A DNA stretch of 7,156 bases, taken from NCBI GenBank assembly GCA_022706865.1, contig JAKJBT010000083.1, positions 1 through 7,156 on the forward strand, in the 5' to 3' direction. This stretch comes from Bacillota bacterium. Its GTDB lineage: Bacteria > Bacillota_A > Clostridia > Lutisporales > Lutisporaceae. Below, piece after piece: positions 1 through 6,719 of the stretch. The notes under the pieces are model-generated. The model was not told the origin of the DNA and searched no databases. It saw only the letters and a program-made list of their open reading frames with translations. The translations under genes were made by a program, and so were the position numbers. Positions within the stretch are counted from its first letter, which is position 1; the number at the start of each line of letters is the position of its first letter.

Positions 1-39
1 CAATTCGTTACCGAAGTTGCTGAGACTTTCGTTCTGCAT
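1..39 (-). CDS. Possible start of a minus-strand gene, cut by the window edge
   Basis: Read on the minus strand from an ATG at 39-37, an open frame MQNESLSNFGNEL runs off the left edge. A GAGG (minus strand, 51-48) lies 8 nt before this ATG, a good ribosome-site spacing; another in-frame ATG sits two codons upstream at 45-43 but is only 2 nt from the GAGG. The pattern LSNFGNEL resembles the opening of helix-turn-helix proteins such as RodZ or XRE-type regulators, which often begin with a short G-x-x-L segment, but 13 residues are far too few to assign a family. The plus strand is also open here (frame 1, stop at 88-90), so the strand is uncertain. Confidence 0.3.
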   Translation of the reverse strand, partial: MQNESLSNFGNEL

Positions 40-139
40 ACCCATTGCCTCAATAATATCGCAGGTTTTGCAAGTTATCAAGAATTATAAGCAATATTTA
101 TAGCAAAAATTTTGAATATAGCGAGGCGAAAAGCGGGGG

Positions 140-163
140 GACACTTTTTTAATTTTTTGTGTC
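140..163. repeat. Short inverted repeat GACAC/GTGTC around T-rich loop
   Basis: GACAC (140-144) and GTGTC (159-163) flank 14 bases that are all T except a central AA. A run of six G (135-140) overlaps the left arm. The G-run plus ACAC edge is reminiscent of an insertion-sequence terminus, but no partner end or transposase is present in the window. The 5-bp stem with a 14-base loop is weak as a terminator. Confidence 0.3.
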
Positions 164-231
164 ATAATCAGCTGAAATATATACCTTGAAAGTATTGCAT
201 ATTTAAAATTGCCATAAAAAGTAATATGAAA

Positions 232-255
232 AATAATATGCGACAGCGCATTATT
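232..255. repeat. Hairpin resembling the terminal repeats of the 3' element
   Basis: AATAA (232-236) plus TGCG (239-242) can pair with CGCA (247-250) plus TTATT (251-255), leaving a 2-base bulge (TA) and the loop ACAG. Allowing for the inserted AT, its left half matches the 12-bp arm GAATAATGCGAC of the element at 6709-7012, and its right half matches the opposite arm. It could be a remnant of element ends or chance in AT-rich sequence. Confidence 0.3.
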
Positions 256-278
256 ACCTGCTTTGCGCCCAAGCTTCC

Positions 279-290
279 CTATAATTATAG
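279..290 (+). promoter_or_regulatory. Palindrome containing a TATAAT match, possible -10 box
   Basis: CTATAATTATAG is a perfect 12-bp palindrome and contains a consensus TATAAT at 280-285. If used as a -10 element, transcription would start near 292 and the RNA would carry the hairpin and terminator at 327-397 before the SLH gene. No good -35 box sits 16-18 bp upstream and there is no extended -10 TG, so the promoter call is weak. The palindrome could instead be an operator. Confidence 0.3.
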
Positions 291-326
291 CATCAACCTT
301 TATATATTATGGGAAGACTGTGAGGT

Positions 327-397
327 ATGCTCCCTAAATGGGCACTTGGAGCATGCGGAGTCAATAGTGCAACCGCTCCTCTCAGGGCGGTTTTTCA
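327..397 (+). promoter_or_regulatory. Candidate attenuator leader upstream of the SLH gene
   Basis: Seen directly: ATGCTCC (327-333) pairs perfectly with GGAGCAT (348-354). A terminator hairpin CCGCTC/GGGCGG follows at 373-390. The segment GGAGC (348-352) can alternatively pair with GCTCC (375-379), which lies across the 5' arm of the terminator. The loop of the first hairpin contains GCACT (342-346), complementary to AGTGC (366-370), so an H-type pseudoknot is possible. These mutually exclusive pairings are the arrangement expected for a leader that decides between termination and read-through into the gene at 490. I recognise no known riboswitch consensus here, so any ligand is unknown. Confidence 0.4.
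373..397 (+). terminator. Intrinsic terminator 93 bp before the SLH gene
   Basis: CCGCTC (373-378) pairs with GGGCGG (385-390), with one G-T pair, around a 6-base loop, followed by TTTTTC and further T-rich sequence to 404. It either ends a transcript from upstream (no complete plus-strand gene is visible there) or acts as the terminator of a regulated leader. Confidence 0.6.
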
Positions 398-489
398 TTT
401 TTTTGAATGGCTTTTACTGTGCGGGTTTTTATTCCGGACAATTCACATATATATTCCAGAAAGTAATAAAATGAAAGGAGGAAAAATGC

Positions 490-3400
490 ATGAAAAAACC
501 AAAAGCCCTGGCCCTGTTATGTGTGCTTTTGTGTCTTGCCATGGTATCCGTCGATGCACTGCCGCTGCTTGCAAACTGCCAAGCTCAGGCATACCAGCCG
601 TCACAGCAGGCAGTTCCGGCAGAAAAAGAAAATATAAACGGTGAGTATGTGGTATCGGTATTTAAGCATGGACAGTGGCAAGAGGCAGGCAGACTGGGGT
701 ATGACATGTTCCTGAAGGAAAAATCTCTGGACTTGTCAGGCTGGCTGGCAGAAAACAGCTCAGCAGCCGTAAAAATCAGTCAGGAAGGTGGAGAGGCGGC
801 CCATCTTGATTCTGTGCTTTTGGGAGGTGAGGCTCCGCAAAGTGTCAACTGTGATGACGGAATACTTCTGATCAAGCTATCCAAAAGGGATCTGGATCTG
901 GCGAATGTTGCCCCGGAAGGAATAGAGCTAGTGTTCCCGGCAAACAGGAGCAATGATGTCCTCACAGTTACGGGGAGAATAGAGGGTAAAAACATAAGCA
1001 AAGAGCCGTTTAAATTCCCAAGCTCAAATAACTACAAACCTATTACCGAGAATTCTGAATTCTACAGCTACAAGCTTGACTCTGTAAGCAGGGCTCTCAC
1101 AGTTGACGGAAACCTGGAGGAGATAGAAGGCTTGGAGCCTTTCTTCAAAGAATACTGCCGGCCCGGAACAGGACACCCTGAAGGATACATTTACTGTTGG
1201 GTCATGAATGATGATGAGTTCCTCAATGTAGTAATGGATGTAACACCTGATAATATAATGGATGGAGACAAGGACTATTCAAAGGTATATGTAAAGACCG
1301 GCGGCGAAGTGAAAGAGTTCAAGATATCGGTACCTGATACAGAATGGGGTCAGGCATCGTTTACATATACCGATAAGGTTGATTACCAGCATAAGCTGTA
1401 CGAGTTTAAAATACCAATAAGCGAAATGGGTGACATTAAAGACGGAGAAATCCAGCTGGCTTTTTCGGCATACGGTACAATGGCATTGCCTTATTATGGG
1501 ATGAATCCCGATCTTGCTTTCAACAAAGATGCAGACAATTATCTTGTAGTATATAAGGGCATTCAAAATGGATTCGGCATTTATGGCCGCTTTGCCGATG
1601 AAAACGCGGAATGGATAGGTTATGATTACTATAGGTTTGATAATGATTTATCCTATATTTATGATGATGAAGACCTTGAATATGGTATAAACATTGAAGA
1701 TCCAGCAGTCGCCTACGACAGCATCAACAAAAAATTCCTGGTTATATGGGAATGCTCCTTGGATGACTATGGAGATGCCAAACTGGTCGGCCAGTTTGTA
1801 AATCCGGACGGCAGTGCTGACGGAAATACCTTTTTAATAAGTGACATTGACAAGTACTGTGAATCCGGTCCTGCCATAGCATACAACGATATTAACGGAG
1901 AATTCCTGGTTGTGTGGGAGGATTATGACCCTGAGGACCACTCGTCGGGTACTAATATTTATGGCAGGATCGTAGATTATGACAAGACTCCCATAATGGG
2001 CGAAATTGAAGAAATCTGTGGTCATAATGGCAACCAGTCAAATCCTTCTGTTGCTTTTGGAAAAGAGGACAATTGTTATTTGGTCGTCTGGGAAGACTAT
2101 TATACCAGAGGTATTTATGGATGCAACCTTAAGAACGGAAACAAAGTTCAGACTTTCCCAGTAAAATCTGTAAGCGGATCCCCCGCAGACAATACCAGAA
2201 GAGATCCTTCTGTGGCCTATGACAATTTTAATGAGGAATTCATAGTTGCCTGGTCCGATAACCGCAACAGCACCGACGGGTATACATACGACTTATATGC
2301 TGCAGCTGTAGGCATCGCCGAATCAGGGACAATAACCGTAGAAACCGAAGAAATGTACAGCCATGGTACTTATTACGAAAACATTTCAATTGAATACAAC
2401 AACTACTGGGACAATACCTGTGCCATATGGACCTCAGACTATAAACCATACTATCTCCTGACAAGCGGCGCTTGGACTCCTGAGCTTGCCTACGGATCAG
2501 AGCTGATATATCCTGAAGAGTATAATGAACAGTTATTCTGCGGAACTCCGTCAATAGCAGCCAATACGAATCAAAACAGTTTTGTGGTTGCATACCCGGC
2601 CTCCTTGACCAGTTGGGACGGATCTGGAGTCATATACCTGAAACTTATCGGTGAACCTGTTGAGTATGAGCCTATGGCAAGCATCAATCCCGCTCTGGCC
2701 TACAATCCTGAAGAAAACAATTATCTGCTGGTATATGCGAATCAAGAGTATAATGAATATTATGCAGCACGCTTGTCAGACACAGAAAACCCTTCCGGTG
2801 AAACTTCCTATGTCAATGACCCAGGAATAGTAGGGCAATTCATCAGCAATACCGCAGAGGCACAAGGACGTCCGTTCCGGATCAGTAAAGCACTTAAGGA
2901 CATTCACTATTATTCTGAGGGAGATTTTCCTGATGTGGCCTATGGTGACGGCAAATACCTGGTAGTATGGGCAGAAGAATTTGAAAACCCTGATAAATCT
3001 TACATCTTATTGACAAATATCTTGGGAAGCTTCCTTGATGAAGACGGGAAACCGTGTACAGATGTTCCATTCATTATTGCCGAGGACATAGGCTACATCC
3101 CTAAAAACAATCTGACTGTAGCTTACGGCGAGGAAGGAAGCTTCCTGGTGGTATGGACCTCCTACCTCGGCGATATATTGGGGTGTGAGGTAACATATGA
3201 TGATTCCGCTGATAATGACTATGACGTGACTCTCAATAATATTTCCATTTGTACCGCCGAAAGTTTCCAGACAAGTCCATCTGCGGCATACTCAACTGAA
3301 CTTCAAAAGTTCCTTGTTGTCTGGGAGGATGAAAGGGATCGTACATTCGGCGAAAACGACCCCCTCTTCAATATTTATGGTGCATACCTTGAAAGAAGCG

Positions 3401-5757
3401 GAGCCGGAGAATTAGTTGTTGATGAAGAAATACCGGTATATACCGGGAAACACTACCAAATGGATCCTTCTGTTGCATACAATAGTAATTCCGGTCAATT
3501 TGCCGTTACATGGCTTCACTTTGAAGGTAGAAAGGATAGTATCTGCGGAGTGCTTGTCAATAGCGATGGTTCCGTATCTCAGGAAGAAACAAAACTAATA
3601 GCAGGTGAACCCGATGATTCTGCTGAACAATATTATTACCTGTCTACCGTATATAACCCTGTCCTGCCCTATGGGTATTTCTCAGTATGGTTTAGATTAT
3701 TTTATCAAGATGAAGAAAGTTCTTTTGGAGCGGGACAGCAATCAAACAACTCTCTGGTTCCATCCGGAAGCAGTTACGACTTTGGGGAAAATATTTACAA
3801 TGCATTCGACCCGAAACTGGATGTAGCCTGCAATACCAATGAAGGCAACTACCTTGTGGCTTATCCCTGCATACACAGATATCCTGTGGAATACCCCGCC
3901 GGTGATATAAGACCGAAAGCTGATACTACAATAAACAACTGCTATATCAAATGGGAGCTTATAGGAGAGGCCCATGAAAATCCCGGGATAATCCAGTTTA
4001 AAGTTGATGATGTAATTGACGGTTACGATTACTTTGAAGGAGACTGCATCTATTACGGTGTTGATGAAAGTCACGGTATCTTGGAAATCCCTGTAGAGAG
4101 GTTCGGCGGATTCTCAGGTGAAGTAACCGTAACATATGAAGTCTATGGCAATGCAAATCCTGGGGATTATGAAATTTTAGGGGACTACCCGACCTTTTCC
4201 GGCAGTGAGTCGGAAGAAATGATTAGAATACGCATCATAGATGATGATGTAGTCGATCCCGGTAAATACATAGAATTGTTGATATACGATGCGGAAGATG
4301 CTGAACTGGGAGATATAATAAGAGCAAAAATCTATATCGATGACAATGATTCGGCAACTGTCAAATTCAGCAGCTCTTCATACACGGTGGCAGAAAATGT
4401 ATATGAAAACACCGGAAAAAACTATTCGGAAATAAAAGTGCTTTTTTCAGGTTTTCGTCCAATAGAAGCATCTAAGCTGTTCTCAAGCTACGAATGGGAA
4501 GAAGAGGAGACGGTTTTTTCGGTTGTCTATGAAACCTTCGACGGTACTGCCTCTGAAGGTGAGGATTATACTGCCGTGTCAGGCCTGCTGCACTTTGGAG
4601 GGGAAGCCGGTGAAAGGACCTTCCGTGTACCCATAATTGATGATAATAAGGACGAGGCAAATGAAACGGTGAATCTCAAGCTGAGTTTCCCCGGGCAGGA
4701 AGCGCAAAGTTCCGGATCAGTTGAGGGAGATACGTTATGGATTGGCGGTTCCCCTGTAACCCTTAGCACACCCAAAACAGCCACATTAACCATAACAGAT
4801 GATGATACCGCCCCATCAAGGCCCAGGGATAAGAAAGACAAAGATAAGCCGTCTGTTGCGGAACCTCCGAAGGAAACACCGCCGCCCGTTGAAGGATTAC
4901 CCGATGATGCACTGGTAGACAGGATGCCCGGCTATATCGTTCTAAGCACACCGGTAAAAATAAATACGGTAAGCGATGAAATAAGCCTCAGCTACAACAA
5001 GGATACCCTTACAGAAAACCCCACACATAATGCCAGAATATACTATTGGAATCCTTATGTAAGCAAGTGGGTGGCCCTTGCCACATACACCGATGGAAGC
5101 GGCAAGGTAAAGGCCATAAATGACGGAGGCTATAAGGGTTGGTTTGTTGTATTTGGAGTAATCCAGCCCCACTTTGCAGATATAAACAGCCATTGGGCAG
5201 AACAGCTGATAAACAGGATGAACGGCCTTGGTTTAATCGAGGGCTATGCTTTGAAGGATTCCGACATGCGTGTGGCAAGGCCTGGACAAAAGGTCACCCG
5301 TGCAGAGTTCACAATGTTTGTAACCCGTATTATGAACATGAATCCCGATAACATACTCCTCCCTGATATCACGGATAGTGAAACAGAAAGCATCCTTGCA
5401 AAGAGCTATACTGATGCATCGGAAATATCTCCATGGGTGAGAGCAGCAGCTGCAAAAGCCACAAAAGCCGGCCTGGTACCCTTTGAAGGCTCAAGCTTCA
5501 AGCCTCTTGAACCCATAACAAGAATAGAAGCAGCAGTGATGGTCAGCAGGGCTCTTAAGAAATTCAAGGATTTCAAGGCAGCAGATTTGAACAGCTTTAA
5601 GGATTCCGCCGATATTCCCGGCTGGGCAGCCGGCCAGGTGGTGGAAAATGTCCTTGAAGGTTATCCTGACAACACCTTGAAGCCAAATAATTATATGGCC
5701 CGCGCAGAATCCCTTGCAATGCTCCTGAGGCTTTTTATAAAAGGCTTGGGCTGGTAA
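490..5757 (+). CDS. Secreted multidomain SLH surface protein with propeller-like repeats and Calx-beta domains
   Basis: The protein has 1755 residues. The ATG at 490 follows AAAGGAGG (474-481) with ideal spacing; the ATG at 486 is in another frame. A signal peptide (KKPK, hydrophobic run 6-29) probably ends after AQA at residue 34. Residues about 190-330 look like a CBM9/DOMON-type beta domain (TVDGNLEE, later a W-containing strand). From 339 to about 1160, some 14 units share the pattern P-x-V-A-Y-(9-12)-F-L-V-V-W-E-D then I-Y-G, starting near 339, 404, 460, 518, 572, 628 (degenerate), 686, 733, 813, 874, 929, 992, 1056 and 1107; this suggests two seven-bladed beta propellers. Two Calx-beta domains follow (about 1168-1287 and 1288-1440), the first ending in IDDND and the second in ITDDD, both acidic calcium-type ends. 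A lysine/proline linker (1441-1480) and a small beta domain lead to three SLH domains (about 1560, 1640, 1703 to the end) with TRAE, TRIE and ARAE motifs, which in this family bind pyruvylated cell-wall polysaccharide. It is probably wall-anchored with an adhesion or carbohydrate-binding role (inference); no catalytic domain is recognised. Confidence 0.93.
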   Translation: MKKPKALALLCVLLCLAMVSVDALPLLANCQAQAYQPSQQAVPAEKENINGEYVVSVFKHGQWQEAGRLGYDMFLKEKSLDLSGWLAENSSAAVKISQEGGEAAHLDSVLLGGEAPQSVNCDDGILLIKLSKRDLDLANVAPEGIELVFPANRSNDVLTVTGRIEGKNISKEPFKFPSSNNYKPITENSEFYSYKLDSVSRALTVDGNLEEIEGLEPFFKEYCRPGTGHPEGYIYCWVMNDDEFLNVVMDVTPDNIMDGDKDYSKVYVKTGGEVKEFKISVPDTEWGQASFTYTDKVDYQHKLYEFKIPISEMGDIKDGEIQLAFSAYGTMALPYYGMNPDLAFNKDADNYLVVYKGIQNGFGIYGRFADENAEWIGYDYYRFDNDLSYIYDDEDLEYGINIEDPAVAYDSINKKFLVIWECSLDDYGDAKLVGQFVNPDGSADGNTFLISDIDKYCESGPAIAYNDINGEFLVVWEDYDPEDHSSGTNIYGRIVDYDKTPIMGEIEEICGHNGNQSNPSVAFGKEDNCYLVVWEDYYTRGIYGCNLKNGNKVQTFPVKSVSGSPADNTRRDPSVAYDNFNEEFIVAWSDNRNSTDGYTYDLYAAAVGIAESGTITVETEEMYSHGTYYENISIEYNNYWDNTCAIWTSDYKPYYLLTSGAWTPELAYGSELIYPEEYNEQLFCGTPSIAANTNQNSFVVAYPASLTSWDGSGVIYLKLIGEPVEYEPMASINPALAYNPEENNYLLVYANQEYNEYYAARLSDTENPSGETSYVNDPGIVGQFISNTAEAQGRPFRISKALKDIHYYSEGDFPDVAYGDGKYLVVWAEEFENPDKSYILLTNILGSFLDEDGKPCTDVPFIIAEDIGYIPKNNLTVAYGEEGSFLVVWTSYLGDILGCEVTYDDSADNDYDVTLNNISICTAESFQTSPSAAYSTELQKFLVVWEDERDRTFGENDPLFNIYGAYLERSGAGELVVDEEIPVYTGKHYQMDPSVAYNSNSGQFAVTWLHFEGRKDSICGVLVNSDGSVSQEETKLIAGEPDDSAEQYYYLSTVYNPVLPYGYFSVWFRLFYQDEESSFGAGQQSNNSLVPSGSSYDFGENIYNAFDPKLDVACNTNEGNYLVAYPCIHRYPVEYPAGDIRPKADTTINNCYIKWELIGEAHENPGIIQFKVDDVIDGYDYFEGDCIYYGVDESHGILEIPVERFGGFSGEVTVTYEVYGNANPGDYEILGDYPTFSGSESEEMIRIRIIDDDVVDPGKYIELLIYDAEDAELGDIIRAKIYIDDNDSATVKFSSSSYTVAENVYENTGKNYSEIKVLFSGFRPIEASKLFSSYEWEEEETVFSVVYETFDGTASEGEDYTAVSGLLHFGGEAGERTFRVPIIDDNKDEANETVNLKLSFPGQEAQSSGSVEGDTLWIGGSPVTLSTPKTATLTITDDDTAPSRPRDKKDKDKPSVAEPPKETPPPVEGLPDDALVDRMPGYIVLSTPVKINTVSDEISLSYNKDTLTENPTHNARIYYWNPYVSKWVALATYTDGSGKVKAINDGGYKGWFVVFGVIQPHFADINSHWAEQLINRMNGLGLIEGYALKDSDMRVARPGQKVTRAEFTMFVTRIMNMNPDNILLPDITDSETESILAKSYTDASEISPWVRAAAAKATKAGLVPFEGSSFKPLEPITRIEAAVMVSRALKKFKDFKAADLNSFKDSADIPGWAAGQVVENVLEGYPDNTLKPNNYMARAESLAMLLRLFIKGLGW

Positions 5758-5767
5758 AATATTTTTG

Positions 5768-5796
5768 TTGACCGATTAAGAAATTCGTGATAACAT
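5768..5796 (+). promoter_or_regulatory. Sigma-A-type promoter of the T-box/trpP unit
   Basis: TTGACC (5768-5773) and TAACAT (5791-5796) are separated by exactly 17 bp, a good match to the housekeeping consensus. The start would fall near 5803, just ahead of the T-box Stem I. It begins only 10 bp after the stop codon of the SLH gene, and no clear intrinsic terminator separates the two, so read-through from the SLH gene would also meet the T-box terminator. Confidence 0.65.
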
Positions 5797-5814
5797 AGAT
5801 TAAAATGTAAACAA

Positions 5815-6103
5815 CAGAAATTCCATGAACAAGATTAGTACCTGCGATATTGAGTTTTCAGCGAGCCGGAAGTGGTGTAATCCCGGTAACAGGATATGCA
5901 GCGAATGGACTTGCGAGAAGTCAGGCGAACCTTCGATTTTTCGGAATATTAGCCGAAGCCGGGAGATTCCCGTTAAAGAATCAGGATATCGAGCATCATT
6001 TCTGCTCCGTATCTGTAGAGAGAGACAAATATTTTGTCTAAACTGGGTGGTACCGCGGATTATACCTTCCGTCCCTTTATAGGGATGGAAGGTTTTTTAT
6101 TTT
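5815..6103 (+). promoter_or_regulatory. T-box riboswitch, tryptophan specifier (TGG)
   Basis: All main T-box parts are visible. In Stem I, CAAG (5830-5833) pairs with CTTG (5910-5913) below the specifier loop; the AGTA motif is at 5837-5840; CTGC-ATAT (5842-5850, one bulge) pairs with ATAT-GCAG (5894-5901); the AGCGAG bulge region (5860-5865) and GCCGG (5865-5869)/CCGGT (5883-5887) cap a distal loop with GGTGTAA. The specifier loop reads GAA-TGG-A, putting TGG at 5906-5908, the Trp codon. A likely Stem III lies at 5960-5972. The conserved T-box sequence is AACTGGGTGGTACCGCGG (6041-6058), with the acceptor-binding bulge TGGT at 6048-6051. In this family, uncharged tRNA bound at both specifier and TGGN stabilises the antiterminator. 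The downstream gene, a tryptophan transporter, agrees with the specifier. Confidence 0.95.
6064..6103 (+). terminator. T-box-controlled intrinsic terminator
   Basis: A 12-bp stem (6064-6075 with 6082-6093, one G-T pair) with a 6-base loop is followed by TTTTTTATTTT. The segment CCGTCCC (6069-6075) is in the 5' arm of this terminator and is also the expected 3' partner of the T-box GGG/CGG segments, so terminator and antiterminator exclude each other. High charged tRNA-Trp should favour this hairpin and stop transcription before trpP. Confidence 0.93.
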
Positions 6104-6126
6104 GTATGGGAGGTGAATGCAATGTT

Positions 6127-6159
6127 ATGAACTGTTGGGTTTTTAAGCAGGTTCAATAA
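6127..6159 (+). CDS. Possible 10-residue leader peptide with a Trp codon
   Basis: A near-perfect Shine-Dalgarno GGGAGGTGA (6108-6116) lies between the T-box terminator and trpP, yet is followed only by tiny ORFs. Three ATGs in three frames lie close by: 6117 (9 codons, too near the site), 6122 (ATG-TTA-stop, ideal spacing) and 6127, which encodes MNCWVFKQVQ then TAA. The last has one Trp codon at position 4 and ends 19 nt before the GGAG of trpP. A T-box followed by a Trp-containing leader peptide is known for the rtpA (anti-TRAP) gene of Bacillus subtilis, so a second, translational layer of Trp sensing is conceivable. The 13-nt spacing from GGAGG to this ATG is longer than ideal, and the site may be a relic. 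Confidence 0.3.
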   Translation: MNCWVFKQVQ

Positions 6160-6191
6160 AAAGAATTATAATTTTAAAGGAGAGATTGATA

Positions 6192-6719
6192 ATGAATTTA
6201 AGAAAGAACATCCTCATATCATTGCTGCTTGCCATAGGTTATATAATGCACCAGATAACTCCCGGCACAATAGGAAACATGAAATTTGATTTTCTGCTTG
6301 CTTTCTTGTTTGTTGCTCTTTTAATAAGCAGGGATCTGAAAAGCACAATTCTTGCAGGATTGCTTGCGGGTTTCATTACTGCTTTGACCACAACCTTTCC
6401 GGGAGGTCAGATTGCTAATATTGTAGATAAAATTGTATCCAGCTTTGCAGTCTATTTAATGATTAAGGTATCGGATAAATTTAAATTCAAACAGGTATCA
6501 ACAGGTATTATTGCATTCATAGGTACTATAATAAGCGGCACCGTCTTCTTATCTACGGCACTGGTTCTTGTAGGACTGCCGGCACCTTTTCCGGCATTAT
6601 TTGCCGGAATAGTGCTTCCGACTGCAGTAACGAATATATTTGTTACCCTTGTGGTCTATAATGCCGTAAACCTGGCTATTAAAGCCACCGGAGTAAAGTT
6701 TGTGCAATCTGAAGAATAA
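6192..6719 (+). CDS. trpP: TrpP family tryptophan transporter
   Basis: This encodes a 175-residue, very hydrophobic integral membrane protein predicted to import tryptophan. Membrane segments lie near residues 6-22, 32-46, 51-67, 81-92, 103-128 and 132-163. TrpP-family hallmarks I recognise are TTTFPGGQ (66-73) and GTIISGTVFLS (111-121). The start is ATG 6192, 9 nt after the GGAG at 6179-6182; a TTG two codons upstream (6186) is only 3 nt from that site and is less likely. The gene lies downstream of a Trp-specific T-box and its own promoter, so it should be induced by tryptophan starvation sensed as uncharged tRNA-Trp, matching its role. It is apparently monocistronic. Oddity: the last three residues (SEE) and the TAA stop come almost entirely from the inserted element beginning at 6709; before insertion the protein would have ended after VQ at residue 172. 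Confidence 0.9.
   Translation: MNLRKNILISLLLAIGYIMHQITPGTIGNMKFDFLLAFLFVALLISRDLKSTILAGLLAGFITALTTTFPGGQIANIVDKIVSSFAVYLMIKVSDKFKFKQVSTGIIAFIGTIISGTVFLSTALVLVGLPAPFPALFAGIVLPTAVTNIFVTLVVYNAVNLAIKATGVKFVQSEE
6700..6708. repeat. Left 9-bp direct repeat (probable target duplication)
   Basis: TTGTGCAAT here is identical to 7013-7021. Each copy lies exactly 5 bp outside the perfectly paired 12-bp arms of the element between them. This copy is inside the trpP coding sequence (codons for part of Phe-Val-Gln and the first base of Ser). Confidence 0.65.

Larger units (their letters stand above)
40..489. other. Gene-free upstream region of the SLH gene
   Basis: This AT-rich 450-bp stretch has no ORF with a believable ribosome site until the SLH gene. 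It holds an inverted repeat with T-rich loop (140-163), a hairpin resembling the terminal repeats of the element found at the other end of the window (232-255), a 12-bp palindrome with a TATAAT match (279-290), and a hairpin/terminator leader (327-397). The last 90 bases run into an AAAGGAGG ribosome site at 474-481. Bases 60-139 and 164-231 show nothing I can name. Confidence 0.6.

Noticed and set aside
226..474. 82-codon plus-strand ORF upstream of the SLH gene
   Set aside because: It has no ribosome site before its ATG, runs across the hairpin and intrinsic terminator at 327-397, and has no recognisable protein character.
490..585. Lipoprotein signal (LLANC) in the SLH protein
   Set aside because: The residue before Cys would be Asn, which is atypical for a lipobox, and SLH domains already provide wall anchoring; ordinary cleavage after AQA fits better.
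327..644. 105-codon plus-strand ORF overlapping the start of the SLH gene
   Set aside because: It begins inside the attenuator hairpin, has only a weak GAGG 2 nt before the ATG, and continues in the wrong frame of the clearly coding SLH gene.
780..5278. Many minus-strand and alternative-frame ORFs of 60-117 codons within the SLH gene
   Set aside because: They are shadows of a continuous 1755-codon gene with clear domains; none has a convincing ribosome site or recognisable product.
5825..6082. Two overlapping plus-strand ORFs in the T-box region
   Set aside because: They lie wholly within the T-box RNA, whose helices and conserved motifs explain the sequence, and neither has a ribosome site.
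6186..6191. TTG as the trpP start codon
   Set aside because: It is only 3 nt after GGAG; the ATG at 6192 has the correct 9-nt spacing.
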